Shown here: positions 1 to 8,402 of the stretch, piece by piece | Layout: every line of letters starts with the position of its first letter | How positions within the stretch are numbered: the first letter of the stretch is position 1 | Assembly (NCBI GenBank): GCA_947631815.1 | Contig: CANRMT010000019.1 | Span: 1 to 32,048 of the forward strand | DNA from: an uncultured Eisenbergiella sp. | GTDB lineage: Bacteria > Bacillota > Clostridia > Lachnospirales > Lachnospiraceae | Reading direction: 5' to 3' | DNA: 32,048 bases | Translations under genes and position numbers: made by a program | Notes under the pieces: generated by a model | Told to the model about the DNA's origin: nothing | Seen by the model: the letters and a program-made list of their open reading frames with translations, nothing else | The model's database searches: none

Positions 1-110
1 TCGAACGCAAACACGGCGATCACAAACCCGTAGCCGAAAAGCGCTGCCAAAACCGTCGGGAGCGGGGGCAGGCAGAACAGCTTTTTAAGGATTCTTTTGA
101 GTTGCGCCAT
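1..110 (-). CDS. Small membrane protein, N-terminal part only
   Basis: The ATG lies at 108-110 on the minus strand and the reading frame stays open to the left edge, giving about 36 residues. The start overlaps the end of the histidine kinase gene (stop at 85-87) by 26 bases, so it is probably the third gene of the two-component operon. The visible protein begins with a basic stretch (KRILKKL), then a Leu/Pro segment (CLPPLPTV) and a hydrophobic run (VLAALFGYGFVIAVFAF) that fits a first membrane helix. I do not recognise a named family. Small membrane proteins beginning this way often sit next to VanR/VanS-like pairs in clostridia, but that is a recollection and not shown here. It could be a sensor accessory or an immunity-like protein. 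Confidence 0.6.
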   Translation of the reverse strand, partial: MAQLKRILKKLFCLPPLPTVLAALFGYGFVIAVFAF

Positions 111-1185
111 CCGCTGCCCTCCTGATCCTTACGGTAAAGGTGCTTCCTTTTCCCACTTCGCTTTCTACAGAAATATCGCCGCCTACGATGTCAACCACCC
201 GTTTCACCAGCGCCAGCCCAAGGCCGTTGCCCTGTGCGGCGTGGGAGGTGTCGCCCTGATAGAACTTTTCAAAAATATGCCTGCCGGTTTCCTTTGAGAT
301 GCCGCAGCCGGTGTCCGTCACCTTGACGGTCGCAAAAGCTCCCTCGGTTTTCAGCGTCACGGACACCGTACCGCCGCTTTCCGTAAATTTCAGGGCGTTG
401 GAAAAAAGATTGTTCCAGACGAGGGCCAAAAGCTCAGCGTCCGACTCCACGAATACTTCTTCTTCAAGATCCGTTTCAATGTCGATGTTTTTTTTCTCCC
501 AGGTGCTTTCAAAGCGCAGCAGGCACTCGGCAAGCTGTTCCCCGAGATCGTACCGTTTTGCGGCGGGATAGATCTGCTGGTTTTCCAGGCGGTTCAGCTT
601 CAGAATGTTTGTAATGAGATCGGCGAGGCGGCGGGACTGTTCAGTGATGGCCTTTGCATATTCTGTCCGCTGTTCATCGGTCAGTTCCGGGCTTTGGAGC
701 AAAGTCCCGTAGTTCTGGATCACGCTCAGAGGCGTTTTCAGTTCGTGGGACACATTGGCGATGAAATCCGTCCGCAGGGTCTCCACGCCCGAAAGCTCCT
801 CCGCCATGCGGTTGAAATAGTCGATGATCGTGTCGAAGCCCGCCCGGTCGTCTATTCCGTGATAAGGCTCGATCCGTGCGGAAAAGTCGCCCTGCATGAG
901 CTTTTCCGCTCCCCGCACGATCCGACGGACAGGGCGCTCCACCATGAATTTCCGCCGTACGCCGTCGATCACGGTACACAGCAGGCTTAAAAAGATCACG
1001 TTGATAAACGTCGAGACAGCGGCCGAACGGACCACGCGCTCGGTATAGGTGATCTCCATGGAGCCCGCCAGCATATTCAGGAACAGCAGCATACAGCAGG
1101 TGATCACAAAGGACATCAGCAGAAAAAAAGCGGTATAGCTTCTCAGAGAGAACAGGAAACGTCTGAACCTTGAATCCGCTTTCAC
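85..1185 (-). CDS. Membrane sensor histidine kinase (HAMP, HisKA, HATPase_c)
   Basis: This 366-residue kinase senses an unknown signal and phosphorylates the response regulator encoded just upstream. Two membrane helices are visible (about 18-40 and 54-74) with only a very short outside loop, so the signal is probably read in or near the membrane. A HAMP linker follows (about 75-133). The HisKA box holds the phospho-accepting His147 in NVSHELKTPL. The ATP-binding domain has an N box (NNLFSNALKF, from 258), a G1 box (DTGCGI, 291-296), an F box (IFEKFYQGD) and a G2 box (GNGLGLAL, 319-326), so it looks fully active. The start is GTG at 1183-1185, overlapping the regulator stop as GTGA, a translational coupling signal. 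The signal and target genes cannot be read from the sequence. Confidence 0.95.
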   Translation of the reverse strand: MKADSRFRRFLFSLRSYTAFFLLMSFVITCCMLLFLNMLAGSMEITYTERVVRSAAVSTFINVIFLSLLCTVIDGVRRKFMVERPVRRIVRGAEKLMQGDFSARIEPYHGIDDRAGFDTIIDYFNRMAEELSGVETLRTDFIANVSHELKTPLSVIQNYGTLLQSPELTDEQRTEYAKAITEQSRRLADLITNILKLNRLENQQIYPAAKRYDLGEQLAECLLRFESTWEKKNIDIETDLEEEVFVESDAELLALVWNNLFSNALKFTESGGTVSVTLKTEGAFATVKVTDTGCGISKETGRHIFEKFYQGDTSHAAQGNGLGLALVKRVVDIVGGDISVESEVGKGSTFTVRIRRAADGATQKNP

Positions 1186-1853
1186 AGGATCACCGCCTTA
1201 TAGCCCAGACCGTGGACGGTCTTCAGCTCAAATTCCGTACATTTTCCGAACTTTCCGCGCAGCTTGGTCATGTAGACATCCACGGCCCTCGGCGCGGTGT
1301 TCGTTTCCGCGTCCCAGAACTCGTCCATGAGCTGGGTGCGGGTGAAGGTCTTGCCGGGATAGGACAGGAGCTTGTAGAGGATATTGAACTCCCGCGCCGT
1401 CAGGGAAATCTCTTCGCCGTCATAGACCGCCGTGCGCCCGTCCATGTCGAGCCGCAGCTTCCCGATCTCCAGCCTGTGGGAGGCGGCGATCTTCGCCCGC
1501 CGCAGGAGCGCCCCGATCCGCAGAAAAAGCTCGTCCAGATCGATGGGCTTGACCATGTAATCGTCGATCCCGATGCGGTAGCCTTTTTGCTTGGACGCGA
1601 AATCGTCCCGCGCCGTCATGAAGAGGATCGGAATCTCCGCATCGAGAGAGCGCACCGTTTTCGCAAACTCATAGCCGTCGATGCCGGGCATCATGATGTC
1701 GGAGACGATCAGGTCGAAGGTGCGTTCGTACATGGCGTCGTAGGCTTCCTTTGCGCCGGGACACCCCACCGCCCTGTAGCCGTTTCCGTTCAGAAAGGAA
1801 CAGACCGTGCGGTTTAAATCCTTGTCGTCCTCTACAACCAATATCTGAAACAT
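1182..1853 (-). CDS. OmpR/PhoB-family response regulator
   Basis: This 223-residue regulator pairs with the overlapping histidine kinase. The receiver domain (about 1-120) has the acidic pair E8/D9/D10, phospho-acceptor Asp52 in LIVSDIMMPG, switch Thr80 in FMTARDD and Lys102 in MVKPID. A winged-helix DNA-binding domain fills about 130-223, with the expected ISLTAREFNILYKLL and RAVDVYMTKLRGK segments. The frame is open further upstream, but I place the start at ATG 1851-1853. That choice gives the standard MFQILVVEDD beginning and a GGAGGT ribosome site seven bases before it. The domain set fits regulators of envelope stress or antimicrobial resistance, but the regulon cannot be inferred here. 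Confidence 0.95.
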   Translation of the reverse strand: MFQILVVEDDKDLNRTVCSFLNGNGYRAVGCPGAKEAYDAMYERTFDLIVSDIMMPGIDGYEFAKTVRSLDAEIPILFMTARDDFASKQKGYRIGIDDYMVKPIDLDELFLRIGALLRRAKIAASHRLEIGKLRLDMDGRTAVYDGEEISLTAREFNILYKLLSYPGKTFTRTQLMDEFWDAETNTAPRAVDVYMTKLRGKFGKCTEFELKTVHGLGYKAVIL

Positions 1854-1949
1854 AACGTGTACCTCCGCGAATCCGCCCCCGGAATCTCTGATCCTGTCGC
1901 CTGCCTGCAAAATTCCTCCCTGCAGGCAAATGAGCTTCTTATAAATCCT

Positions 1950-1978
1950 ATTATAATACCCAAATGTTAAAGTTTTGT
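1950..1978 (-). promoter_or_regulatory. Candidate promoter of the two-component operon
   Basis: Read on the minus strand, 1950-1955 is a perfect TATAAT, about 100 bases upstream of the regulator start. The -35 position (1973-1978, ACAAAA) is poor. The promoter may therefore need an activator bound upstream, such as the phosphorylated regulator itself; that is inference. Confidence 0.45.
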
Positions 1979-2009
1979 TTGCGTTTCGATTTTTACAAAA
2001 TATTTTCCG

Positions 2010-2047
2010 AAAAAAATGCGCCGCACAGATTCCGTCCGCGCGGCGCA
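2010..2047 (-). terminator. Rho-independent terminator after the small-protein pair
   Basis: On the minus strand the 8-bp stem TGCGCCGC/GCGGCGCA (2040-2047 with 2017-2024) is followed directly by a run of seven T. It lies 10 bases past the stop codon of the 93-residue protein gene, so it ends that transcript before the two-component promoter. Confidence 0.85.
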
Positions 2048-2057
2048 GGGTCGGTTT

Positions 2058-2339
2058 TTAATGCTTTTCGGAATTCCCGCCGGTTTTTGCGCCGACTCCG
2101 GCAGCGGTCTCGCGATGAGGCTGCGCTTCTGCAAGACGTTTCTTTGCGTCCTCCACGGTTTCACCCTCATGGGTCAGAAACTGATCCACGAATCCGTCCT
2201 CAACTTTCTTATATGCGCCTACGACGTTGTTCTCGATCTTTTTGTAGCCGCCGACAACGCCTTCTTCGATTTTTTTGTACCCGCCGACAACCGCGTCGGC
2301 AATTTTTTCATTCGCCTGTACAAGCTTTGACTTTGCCAT
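2058..2339 (-). CDS. Small hydrophilic protein with repeated VVGGYKKIE unit
   Basis: This 93-residue protein has no family I can name. Its first half contains three near-copies of an 11-residue unit (VVGGYKKIEEG, VVGGYKKIENN, VVGAYKKVEDG), followed by FVDQFLTHEGETVEDAKKRLAEAQ and a Gly/Ala-rich tail. The repeat reads as an amphipathic helix that could lie on a membrane or self-assemble. The start at 2337-2339 is chosen because AGGAGG stands just before it; an upstream ATG at 2363 has no ribosome site. It is transcribed with the membrane protein upstream (2401-2769), only 61 bases away, and is followed by a strong terminator. Both may belong to an envelope-stress pair; that is inference from pairing only. 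Confidence 0.75.
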   Translation of the reverse strand: MAKSKLVQANEKIADAVVGGYKKIEEGVVGGYKKIENNVVGAYKKVEDGFVDQFLTHEGETVEDAKKRLAEAQPHRETAAGVGAKTGGNSEKH

Positions 2340-2382
2340 GATAAAATCCTCCTGATTCTTCATACTTGATTTACTGTTTTAC

Positions 2383-2400
2383 GGGAAATGTCCGTTTCCC
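2383..2400 (-). other. Short intergenic hairpin
   Basis: GGGAAA (2395-2400 read on the minus strand) pairs with TTTCCC (2383-2388) around a six-base loop, starting directly after the stop codon of the membrane-protein gene. No T run follows, so it is more likely an RNA-processing or stability hairpin between the two small genes than a terminator. Confidence 0.35.
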
Positions 2401-2769
2401 TTATTTCAGCCCTTTGATCACGGGGATCAGGCAGAGCAGCAGGACGATCCCGACGATGCCCACGATAATGCCGGGGACCAGCATATTCCAGATCATGACC
2501 ATGCACATTCCAATGCCCAAAACGATCGCGCCGAGAACGCCCAGAAGCGTCGTCCCGATGGTCTTGCCGTTCAGGACGATCATGGGCTTGCCGTTCATTT
2601 TCCTGCGGACCAGCACCATGGCCACCAGGATCACCGCGCCGATCGCGCCGATCACGATTCCCTCTTTCAGCGCGTTCCACTCCGGGATGAGTCCCATGCA
2701 CATACCCAGGGCAAAGAGGATGCCTCCGACCACGCTCATGATAAGGGTCACAAAGTCTTTCTTTTTCAT
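2401..2769 (-). CDS. Small integral membrane protein
   Basis: This 122-residue protein is almost entirely membrane helices. Four segments are visible: about 7-27 (VTLIMSVVGGILFALGMCMG), 37-54 (IVIGAIGAVILVAMVLV), 73-96 (TTLLGVLGAIVLGIGMCMVMIW) and 98-118 (LVPGIIVGIVGIVLLLCLI). A short basic loop (RRKMNGKP) lies between the second and third. The two halves resemble each other (GILFALGMCMG and AIVLGIGMCMV), suggesting an internal duplication. The start at 2767-2769 is preceded by GGAGG; the 17-residue longer reading frame has no such site. It probably forms an operon with the repeat protein downstream. No function can be assigned. Confidence 0.8.
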   Translation of the reverse strand: MKKKDFVTLIMSVVGGILFALGMCMGLIPEWNALKEGIVIGAIGAVILVAMVLVRRKMNGKPMIVLNGKTIGTTLLGVLGAIVLGIGMCMVMIWNMLVPGIIVGIVGIVLLLCLIPVIKGLK

Positions 2770-2850
2770 AGCAGATAACCTCCGAATTTGGATTTCAAGC
2801 GATCGCTCACTTGTTGGCATTATGATAGATGCTGAATGTTTGCGAGATTT

Positions 2851-2878
2851 TTGCGTTTTGTTTGAGAAATATTAAAAT
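2851..2878 (+). promoter_or_regulatory. Weak promoter candidate in the divergent gap
   Basis: TTGCGT (2851-2856) and TAAAAT (2873-2878) are separated by 16 bases in the AT-rich gap between the minus-strand membrane gene and the HD-protein gene. The gap 2770-3126 holds no convincing gene. A 68-codon frame at 2829-3035 has no ribosome site and no family resemblance. Confidence 0.3.
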
Positions 2879-3027
2879 GTACGGAACGGATCGTGAAAAT
2901 CTGTCGCTGTTCATGGTGCGGCAGCATTTTTTGCGTATGACGGGCATATCAGCACCAACCGTCGAAGTATTTGCCGAAAATCTGCCCCTCATTTTTAAGG
3001 ATTGGAATGGTATTCGGAGAAAAAATG

Positions 3028-3036
3028 TGCTATGAT
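3028..3036 (+). promoter_or_regulatory. Extended -10 promoter before the housekeeping run
   Basis: TGC followed directly by TATGAT (3031-3036) matches the extended -10 pattern TGnTATAAT, which can work with a poor -35; no good -35 is visible. It lies 90 bases upstream of the HD-protein gene and is the last convincing promoter seen before rpsF at 15120. Confidence 0.5.
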
Positions 3037-3126
3037 TAGAAATAATGGGATAGTGCGGCAAAGCGCACGGCGGCGCGGGCGGGAACGGATCCGCGGCGTG
3101 CGCGGAGAGGGGAAAAGGAGGCACGG

Positions 3127-3657
3127 GTGAGCAGGCAGGAGCGGATCAGACAAAAACTGAATCGGCGCCGGGCGCGCAGGGAGATGCTGCGGGCGGAGAT
3201 CGAGCGTCATGCGAAGGATATTCTGGAATCCCGCAATTTCAGACGGTCCGATTCTTTTATCCAGCACGGCGCGGTCTCCGTCAGAAGTCACTGCCTGCGC
3301 GTGGCGGAGTGCAGCCTGCTGATCGAAAAGCGGCTGAACAGGCTGGGCGTCCGCTGTGCGGAACGGGACCTGGTGCGGGGTGCGCTGCTCCACGATTATT
3401 TTCTGTATGACTGGCACGGCAGCCCCGGCGGGGATCACCGCCGTCTGCACGGCTTTTATCATCCGGGCGTGGCGCTGCGCAACGCCGGTCGGGAATATGC
3501 GCTTTCGGAGCGGGAGCGCGACATCATCGCGAAGCACATGTGGCCGCTGACGGTAAAGCCGCCGCTCTGCCGGGAAGCCTGGATCGTGACGGCGGCAGAT
3601 AAATACTGCTCTCTGCGGGAGATCGTGCTGTGCCGCGGCGGGGCGCAGGAAGAATGA
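3127..3657 (+). CDS. HD-domain metal-dependent hydrolase
   Basis: This 176-residue protein carries the HD phosphohydrolase pattern: His55 in VRSHCLRVAE, the His89-Asp90 doublet in GALLHDYFLYDWH, later His112 and His137, and Asp158 in VTAADKYCS. HD proteins of this size hydrolyse nucleotides or phosphoesters with a bound metal pair; the substrate is unknown. The first 30 residues are very basic (RQKLNRRRARR), which could bind nucleic acid. The start is GTG at 3127 with AAAGGAGG upstream. The stop is 33 bases before the decarboxylase gene, so the two are likely co-transcribed. Confidence 0.85.
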   Translation: MSRQERIRQKLNRRRARREMLRAEIERHAKDILESRNFRRSDSFIQHGAVSVRSHCLRVAECSLLIEKRLNRLGVRCAERDLVRGALLHDYFLYDWHGSPGGDHRRLHGFYHPGVALRNAGREYALSERERDIIAKHMWPLTVKPPLCREAWIVTAADKYCSLREIVLCRGGAQEE

Positions 3658-3690
3658 GAGACCCGGATCGGGAAGCGGGATGGGATAGCG

Positions 3691-5298
3691 ATGGGAGAAG
3701 AGAGGAAGCGGCTCCTGAAGGAGCTGGAGGCCTACGCGGACAGCGATTTTTATCCGTACCATATGCCGGGGCACAAACGGAACCTGGCTGTGTTTCCCGC
3801 GCGGACGGGGGAGGTTCTTGCCGCGGCGGCGGGCATCGATATCACGGAGATCGACGGCTTCGACAATCTGCATGAGCCGGAGGGACTGCTGCGGGAGGCC
3901 ATGGAGCGGGCGGCGAAGCTGTACGGCGCGGATCATACCTTTTTCAGTGTGAACGGCAGCACGGCCGGGATCCTTACCGCCGTTTCGGCGGCGGTGCCGG
4001 AGGGCGGGACGCTGATCATGGCGCGGAACTGTCACCGGGCTGTGTATCACGCCGTCTACCTGCGGCGTCTGACGCCGGTGTATCTGGTGCCGGAGAAGCT
4101 GGGAGCCATCGGCATCGCGGACGCGGTCACGCCGGAGCAGGTGGAGGCGGCGCTGCGGGAGCATCCGGAGGCGGCAGCGGTCCTCGTCACCTCCCCCACC
4201 TATGACGGGCTGGTTTCCGATGTGGGAGCGATCGCGCGGACGGCGCACCGGTATGGGAAAGCGCTCATCGTGGACAGCGCCCACGGCGCACATTTCGGGT
4301 TTCATCCGCAGCTGCCGGAGAGCGCGGTGTGCGCCGGAGCGGATCTGACCGCAGTGAGTTTACATAAAACGATGCCCTGCCTGACCCAGACGGCGCTTTT
4401 GCATGTGCGCGGGGACCTGGTGGATCCGGAGCGGCTGCGGCTGTTTGAAGGGATCTATCAGACCAGTTCCCCCTCCTATCTGCTGATGGCGGCCATGGAT
4501 GAATGTACGGCGCTGGTGCGGGAGCGCGGTGCGGCGCTGTGGGATGCGTTTTTCAGAGACCGGGGGGAGTTCCTGCACAGGATGGAGCGTCTGGAGCGGC
4601 TGCGCGTTTATACGGCGGGGCTGCCCTTCGAAGCGGACGGAGATCCGGCGGGAAAAATATACCGCGCCATGGATCCGGGCAAGCTCCTGATCGGAACTGT
4701 CGGGGCCGTGCTGGACGGCAGTCCCCTGACGGGGAAGAGGCTTTACGATATTCTGCGGGACAGGTGGCATTTACAGATGGAAATGGCGGCGGGGGATTAT
4801 GTGACCGCCATCATGACCTGCTGCGACCGCCGGGAGGGCTGGGAGCGGCTGGCGGAGGCGCTGCTCGCGGTGGATGAGGCGTGCGCGGCGGAGGATACGC
4901 ATGCGCCGGGTGCGCATGCGCCGGGTGCGCGCACAGCGGAAGAGGCGAATGCGGGGAAGACCGCGGACAGGCGGAGAAAAGAGGGCCGTCCGGGGGCCGC
5001 GGACAGGTCCATCGCTTGGGAACCCGAAGCGGCCGCGGACAGATCCGCCGCCTGTGTGCTGCCGGAGGCTGTCTGCAGCATCACCCGGGCGCTGGACGCG
5101 CCGTGGGAGTCGGTTTCGCTGAAAGAGGCAAAAGGGCGGATCAGCGCCGCGTTTCTGAACCTGTATCCGCCGGGGATCCCCATCGCGGCGCCGGGAGAGC
5201 GGCTGGACGCCGCGGTGCTGGCGCGGCTGGAAACGCTGCAGTCGCGGGGCCTGGCCGTCGTCGGAATACAGAACGGACGCGTGAAGGTGCTGGCCTGA
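3691..5298 (+). CDS. Orn/Lys/Arg decarboxylase family (YaaO-like), PLP enzyme
   Basis: This 535-residue protein is a fold-type I PLP enzyme of the group that decarboxylates arginine, lysine or ornithine to polyamine precursors. The family marks are HMPGHKRN (24-31), DITEIDGFDNLHEPEG (50-65), VDSAHGAHFGF with Asp195, and the PLP lysine Lys226 in VSLHKTMPC. A C-terminal domain follows (about 455-535). B. subtilis YaaO, which also lies close upstream of holB, is shorter. The difference is a low-complexity segment (about 397-454) rich in Ala, Gly, Asp and Arg, with HAPGA and AADRS repeats, inserted between the catalytic and C-terminal domains. Substrate choice cannot be read from the sequence. 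The 167-base gap to pyk has no clear promoter or terminator. Confidence 0.93.
   Translation: MGEERKRLLKELEAYADSDFYPYHMPGHKRNLAVFPARTGEVLAAAAGIDITEIDGFDNLHEPEGLLREAMERAAKLYGADHTFFSVNGSTAGILTAVSAAVPEGGTLIMARNCHRAVYHAVYLRRLTPVYLVPEKLGAIGIADAVTPEQVEAALREHPEAAAVLVTSPTYDGLVSDVGAIARTAHRYGKALIVDSAHGAHFGFHPQLPESAVCAGADLTAVSLHKTMPCLTQTALLHVRGDLVDPERLRLFEGIYQTSSPSYLLMAAMDECTALVRERGAALWDAFFRDRGEFLHRMERLERLRVYTAGLPFEADGDPAGKIYRAMDPGKLLIGTVGAVLDGSPLTGKRLYDILRDRWHLQMEMAAGDYVTAIMTCCDRREGWERLAEALLAVDEACAAEDTHAPGAHAPGARTAEEANAGKTADRRRKEGRPGAADRSIAWEPEAAADRSAACVLPEAVCSITRALDAPWESVSLKEAKGRISAAFLNLYPPGIPIAAPGERLDAAVLARLETLQSRGLAVVGIQNGRVKVLA
4899..4928 (+). repeat. 15-bp tandem repeat inside the decarboxylase linker
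   Basis: Two identical 15-base copies (unit GCATGCGCCGGGTGC) encode the repeated HAPGA peptide. They lie in the low-complexity insertion, so the insertion probably grew at least in part by slippage. Confidence 0.8.
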
Positions 5299-5465
5299 CC
5301 GCGGCGGACGGTCGCGGTGTCGGATGATCTTCGGGACCGGACAGCTTTTGAAGATAAAGGCTTTTCGGAAATGGGAAGCAGGGCGGAACGCGGATCTGCG
5401 TTGCGGCGCAGAAACAGCCGCTGGAACAGGGAGAGGAGATTCTGGAACGAGGAGGGAGCGCAGGG

Positions 5466-6884
5466 ATGAGAAAGACGAAAATCGTGTGCACGATCGGACC
5501 GGCGTCCGAGAAGGAGGAGGTTCTCCGGGGACTGATCAGCGCGGGAATGAATGTGGCCCGGCTCAATTTTTCCCATGGAGACCATAAGAGCCATGCGGAA
5601 AAGCTGGAGAAGATCCGCCGGATCAGCCGGGAAATGAATCAGCCCATAGCGGTGCTTTTGGACACCAGGGGGCCTGAAGTGCGGATCCGGGATTTCGAAG
5701 GGGGCTGTGTCCGGCTTTCGGCGGGACAGAAATTCACGCTGACCACCGAGGAGGTCATGGGCAGTGCGGAGCGCGTTTCCATCACATACAAGAATCTGGT
5801 CAACGATGTGAAGCCGGGGGCCGTCATCCTGATCGACGACGGGCTGATCGGCCTGACGGTGGACGAAGTGACGGAGACCGATATCGTCTGTACCGTGCAG
5901 AACGGCGGCCAGGTTTCCAACCGCAAGGGCATCAACGTGCCGGGAACGGAGCTGACCATGCCCTTTATCGACGAGCGGGACAGGTCAGATATCCTGTTCG
6001 GCTGCAAAATGGGCTTTGATTTCATCGCGGCGTCCTTCGTGCGCTGCAGGGAGGATATTCTGGAGATCAGGAAGATCCTGGAGGAGCAGCATTCCAGGAT
6101 CCGCATCATCGCCAAGATCGAAAACCATCAGGGCATCCAGAACATGGAGGAGATCGTGGAGGAGGCGGACGGCATCATGGTCGCCAGGGGCGATATGGGC
6201 GTGGAGATCCCGATGGAGGAGGTCCCCATCGTCCAGAAGCGGATGATCAAGCTGGCGGTCAAGGCCGGAAAGCATGTGATCACGGCGACGCAGATGCTGG
6301 ATTCCATGATGAAAAATCCCAGACCCACCAGGGCGGAGATCACCGACGTCGCCAACGCGATCTATGACGGCACCACGGCCATCATGCTGTCCGGGGAGAC
6401 GGCCAGCGGCAGTTATCCGGTGGAGGCCGTGCAGACCATGGCAAGGATCGCCGAGCGGACGGAGCGCGATATCGATTATACGGTGCGCGTCCGCAAATCC
6501 GGCAAAAAGATGATCGCCAGGGACATCACATCCTCGATCTGTCACGCCACCTGTCATGTGGCCGCGGAGCTGAACGCGGCGGCCATCATCACCGTCACCA
6601 TGTCGGGGTTTACCTCCGCCATGATCGCCAGGTACAAACCCGCCTGCCCGATCATCAGCTGTGCCACCAGCCGTCTGGTGTGGCGTCAGATGAATCTGCA
6701 GTGGGGCGTGCTGCCGCTGCTGATCGCGGAGGAGAGCATCGCGGAGGATCTGTTCCGGGAGGCTGTGGCCGCGGCGGTGGATGCGGGATATGTGAAAAAA
6801 GGGGACTGTGTGGTCCTGACTGCCGGCATTCCGCTGGGCGTGTCCGGCAACACCAATATGCTGCGCGTGGTGGAGATCCGATAA
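5466..6884 (+). CDS. pyk: Pyruvate kinase
   Basis: This enzyme transfers phosphate from phosphoenolpyruvate to ADP, the last ATP-yielding step of glycolysis. At 472 residues it is the short form without the C-terminal PEP-utilising extension seen in many Bacillus enzymes. Visible marks are TKIVCTIGPAS (4-14), MNVARLNFSHG (28-38), LDTRGPEVR (65-73), the active-site signature IIAKIENHQG (214-223) with Lys217 and Glu219, RGDMGVEIP with Asp243, and ATQMLDSM. The start has GAGGAGGGAG upstream. It is followed after 18 bases by glpK. In B. subtilis pyk is next to pfkA, so its place here, upstream of holB, is a local rearrangement. Confidence 0.98.
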   Translation: MRKTKIVCTIGPASEKEEVLRGLISAGMNVARLNFSHGDHKSHAEKLEKIRRISREMNQPIAVLLDTRGPEVRIRDFEGGCVRLSAGQKFTLTTEEVMGSAERVSITYKNLVNDVKPGAVILIDDGLIGLTVDEVTETDIVCTVQNGGQVSNRKGINVPGTELTMPFIDERDRSDILFGCKMGFDFIAASFVRCREDILEIRKILEEQHSRIRIIAKIENHQGIQNMEEIVEEADGIMVARGDMGVEIPMEEVPIVQKRMIKLAVKAGKHVITATQMLDSMMKNPRPTRAEITDVANAIYDGTTAIMLSGETASGSYPVEAVQTMARIAERTERDIDYTVRVRKSGKKMIARDITSSICHATCHVAAELNAAAIITVTMSGFTSAMIARYKPACPIISCATSRLVWRQMNLQWGVLPLLIAEESIAEDLFREAVAAAVDAGYVKKGDCVVLTAGIPLGVSGNTNMLRVVEIR

Positions 6885-6902
6885 CGGGATGGGGGCAGAG
6901 AG

Positions 6903-8399
6903 ATGAAAAAATATGTGATGGCGCTGGATCAGGGCACGACGAGTTCCAGATGTATTTTGTTCGATAAGCAGGGGCATGTGTGTTCCATGGCCCAGAAGGA
7001 GTTCACGCAGTATTATCCGCAGCCCGGCTGGGTGGAGCACGATCCCATGGAGATCTGGTCCTCGCAGCTTTCGGTGGCCGTGGAGGCGATGGGAAAGATC
7101 GGCGTATCCGCCGAAGAGATAGAGGCCATCGGCATCACCAATCAGCGGGAGACCACGATCTGCTTTTCCCGAAAGACCGGGAAGCCCGTTTATCCGGCCA
7201 TCGTCTGGCAGTGCAGGCGCACCGCGGACCGGATCGCCCGCCTGGAGGAGGACGGCTTCGACAAGGTGATCCGGGCCCATACGGGGCTGATCCCGGACGC
7301 CTACTTTTCCGCCACCAAGATCGGCTGGATCCTGGACAACGTGGAAGGGGCCCGGGCCATGGCGGAGAGCGGCGAGCTGCTCTTCGGCACCGTGGATACC
7401 TGGCTGATCTGGAACCTGACCAAGGGAAGGGTCTTCGTCACGGACTACACCAATGCGTCCCGGACGATGCTGTTCGATATCCATAAAAGAGAATGGGATG
7501 AAGAGATCCTGTCTTATTTCCGTATTCCGAAAAGCATGCTTCCGGAGGTGAAGACGTCCAGCTGCATCTACGGGATGACCGACCGGGCCGTCATCGGCAG
7601 AGAGATCCCCATCGCCGGAGCGGCGGGAGACCAGCAGGCGGCGCTGTTCGGACAGTGCTGCTTCGAGGCGGGAGAAGCGAAGAACACCTACGGAACAGGA
7701 TGTTTTCTGCTGATGAACACGGGATCGGAGCCCATCGTTTCCAGAAACGGGCTGCTGACCACCATCGCAGCCAGCCCCCGGGGAGAGATCCGCTATGCGC
7801 TGGAGGGCAGCGTTTTCGTGGCGGGCGCCGCGATCCAGTGGCTTCGGGATGAGCTGGGCATGATAGGAAACGCGGCGGAATCGGAGGACTGCGCCAGGTC
7901 GGTGGAGGATACGGCGGGCGTCTATGTGGTCCCGGCCTTTACCGGGCTGGGGGCTCCTTACTGGAACCCGTACGCCCGCGGGATCATCACAGGGCTGACC
8001 AGGGGGGCGTCCAGAGCGCATCTGGTGCGGGCGGCGCTGGAATCGCTGGCCTATCAGACCGCGGACGTGCTGGACGCCATGGAAAAGGACGCGGGCATGC
8101 CGCTGGTGGACCTGAAGGTGGACGGCGGCGCATCCGCCAATGATTTCCTCATGCAGTTCCAGGCGGACATCCTGGCGAAACGGGTGCAGCGGCCGGAATG
8201 CATCGAGACGACGGCGCTGGGGGCCGCCTATCTGGCGGGACTCGCGACGGGATTTTACCGGGACAAGGACGACATCCGGAAAAGCTGGGCGCTGGGACAT
8301 GCTTTTGAGCCCCGAATGGAGGAAGCCGAACGGGATGCGGGGCGCAGGGGCTGGAAAAAGGCTGTGAAGGCGGCGCTTTTGCTGGGAGAGCAGGACTGA
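6903..8399 (+). CDS. glpK: Glycerol kinase
   Basis: This 498-residue cytoplasmic kinase converts glycerol and ATP to glycerol-3-phosphate. It has the family length and marks throughout: [10 protein letters not shown] (7-16, phosphate loop), [29 protein letters not shown], a [13 protein letters not shown] segment, and the closing [16 protein letters not shown] and [14 protein letters not shown] segments of the FGGY fold. It sits 18 bases after pyk and 3 bases before the guanylate-kinase-like gene, so it is almost surely co-transcribed with both. The usual partners glpF (uptake) and glpD/glpA (oxidation) are absent from the window, so glycerol supply and use are encoded elsewhere. No catabolite-control or antitermination site is evident before it. 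Confidence 0.97.
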   Translation: MKKYVMALDQGTTSSRCILFDKQGHVCSMAQKEFTQYYPQPGWVEHDPMEIWSSQLSVAVEAMGKIGVSAEEIEAIGITNQRETTICFSRKTGKPVYPAIVWQCRRTADRIARLEEDGFDKVIRAHTGLIPDAYFSATKIGWILDNVEGARAMAESGELLFGTVDTWLIWNLTKGRVFVTDYTNASRTMLFDIHKREWDEEILSYFRIPKSMLPEVKTSSCIYGMTDRAVIGREIPIAGAAGDQQAALFGQCCFEAGEAKNTYGTGCFLLMNTGSEPIVSRNGLLTTIAASPRGEIRYALEGSVFVAGAAIQWLRDELGMIGNAAESEDCARSVEDTAGVYVVPAFTGLGAPYWNPYARGIITGLTRGASRAHLVRAALESLAYQTADVLDAMEKDAGMPLVDLKVDGGASANDFLMQFQADILAKRVQRPECIETTALGAAYLAGLATGFYRDKDDIRKSWALGHAFEPRMEEAERDAGRRGWKKAVKAALLLGEQD

Positions 8400-8402
8400 C
8401 GC

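Noticed and set aside
1170-1817. 215-codon frame opposite the response regulator
   Set aside because: It is antisense to a clearly functional gene, with His/Asp/Pro-rich composition typical of a GC-rich shadow frame.
2829-3035. 68-codon plus-strand frame in the gap before the HD gene
   Set aside because: It has no ribosome site, no recognisable family and low complexity typical of a chance frame in a regulatory gap.
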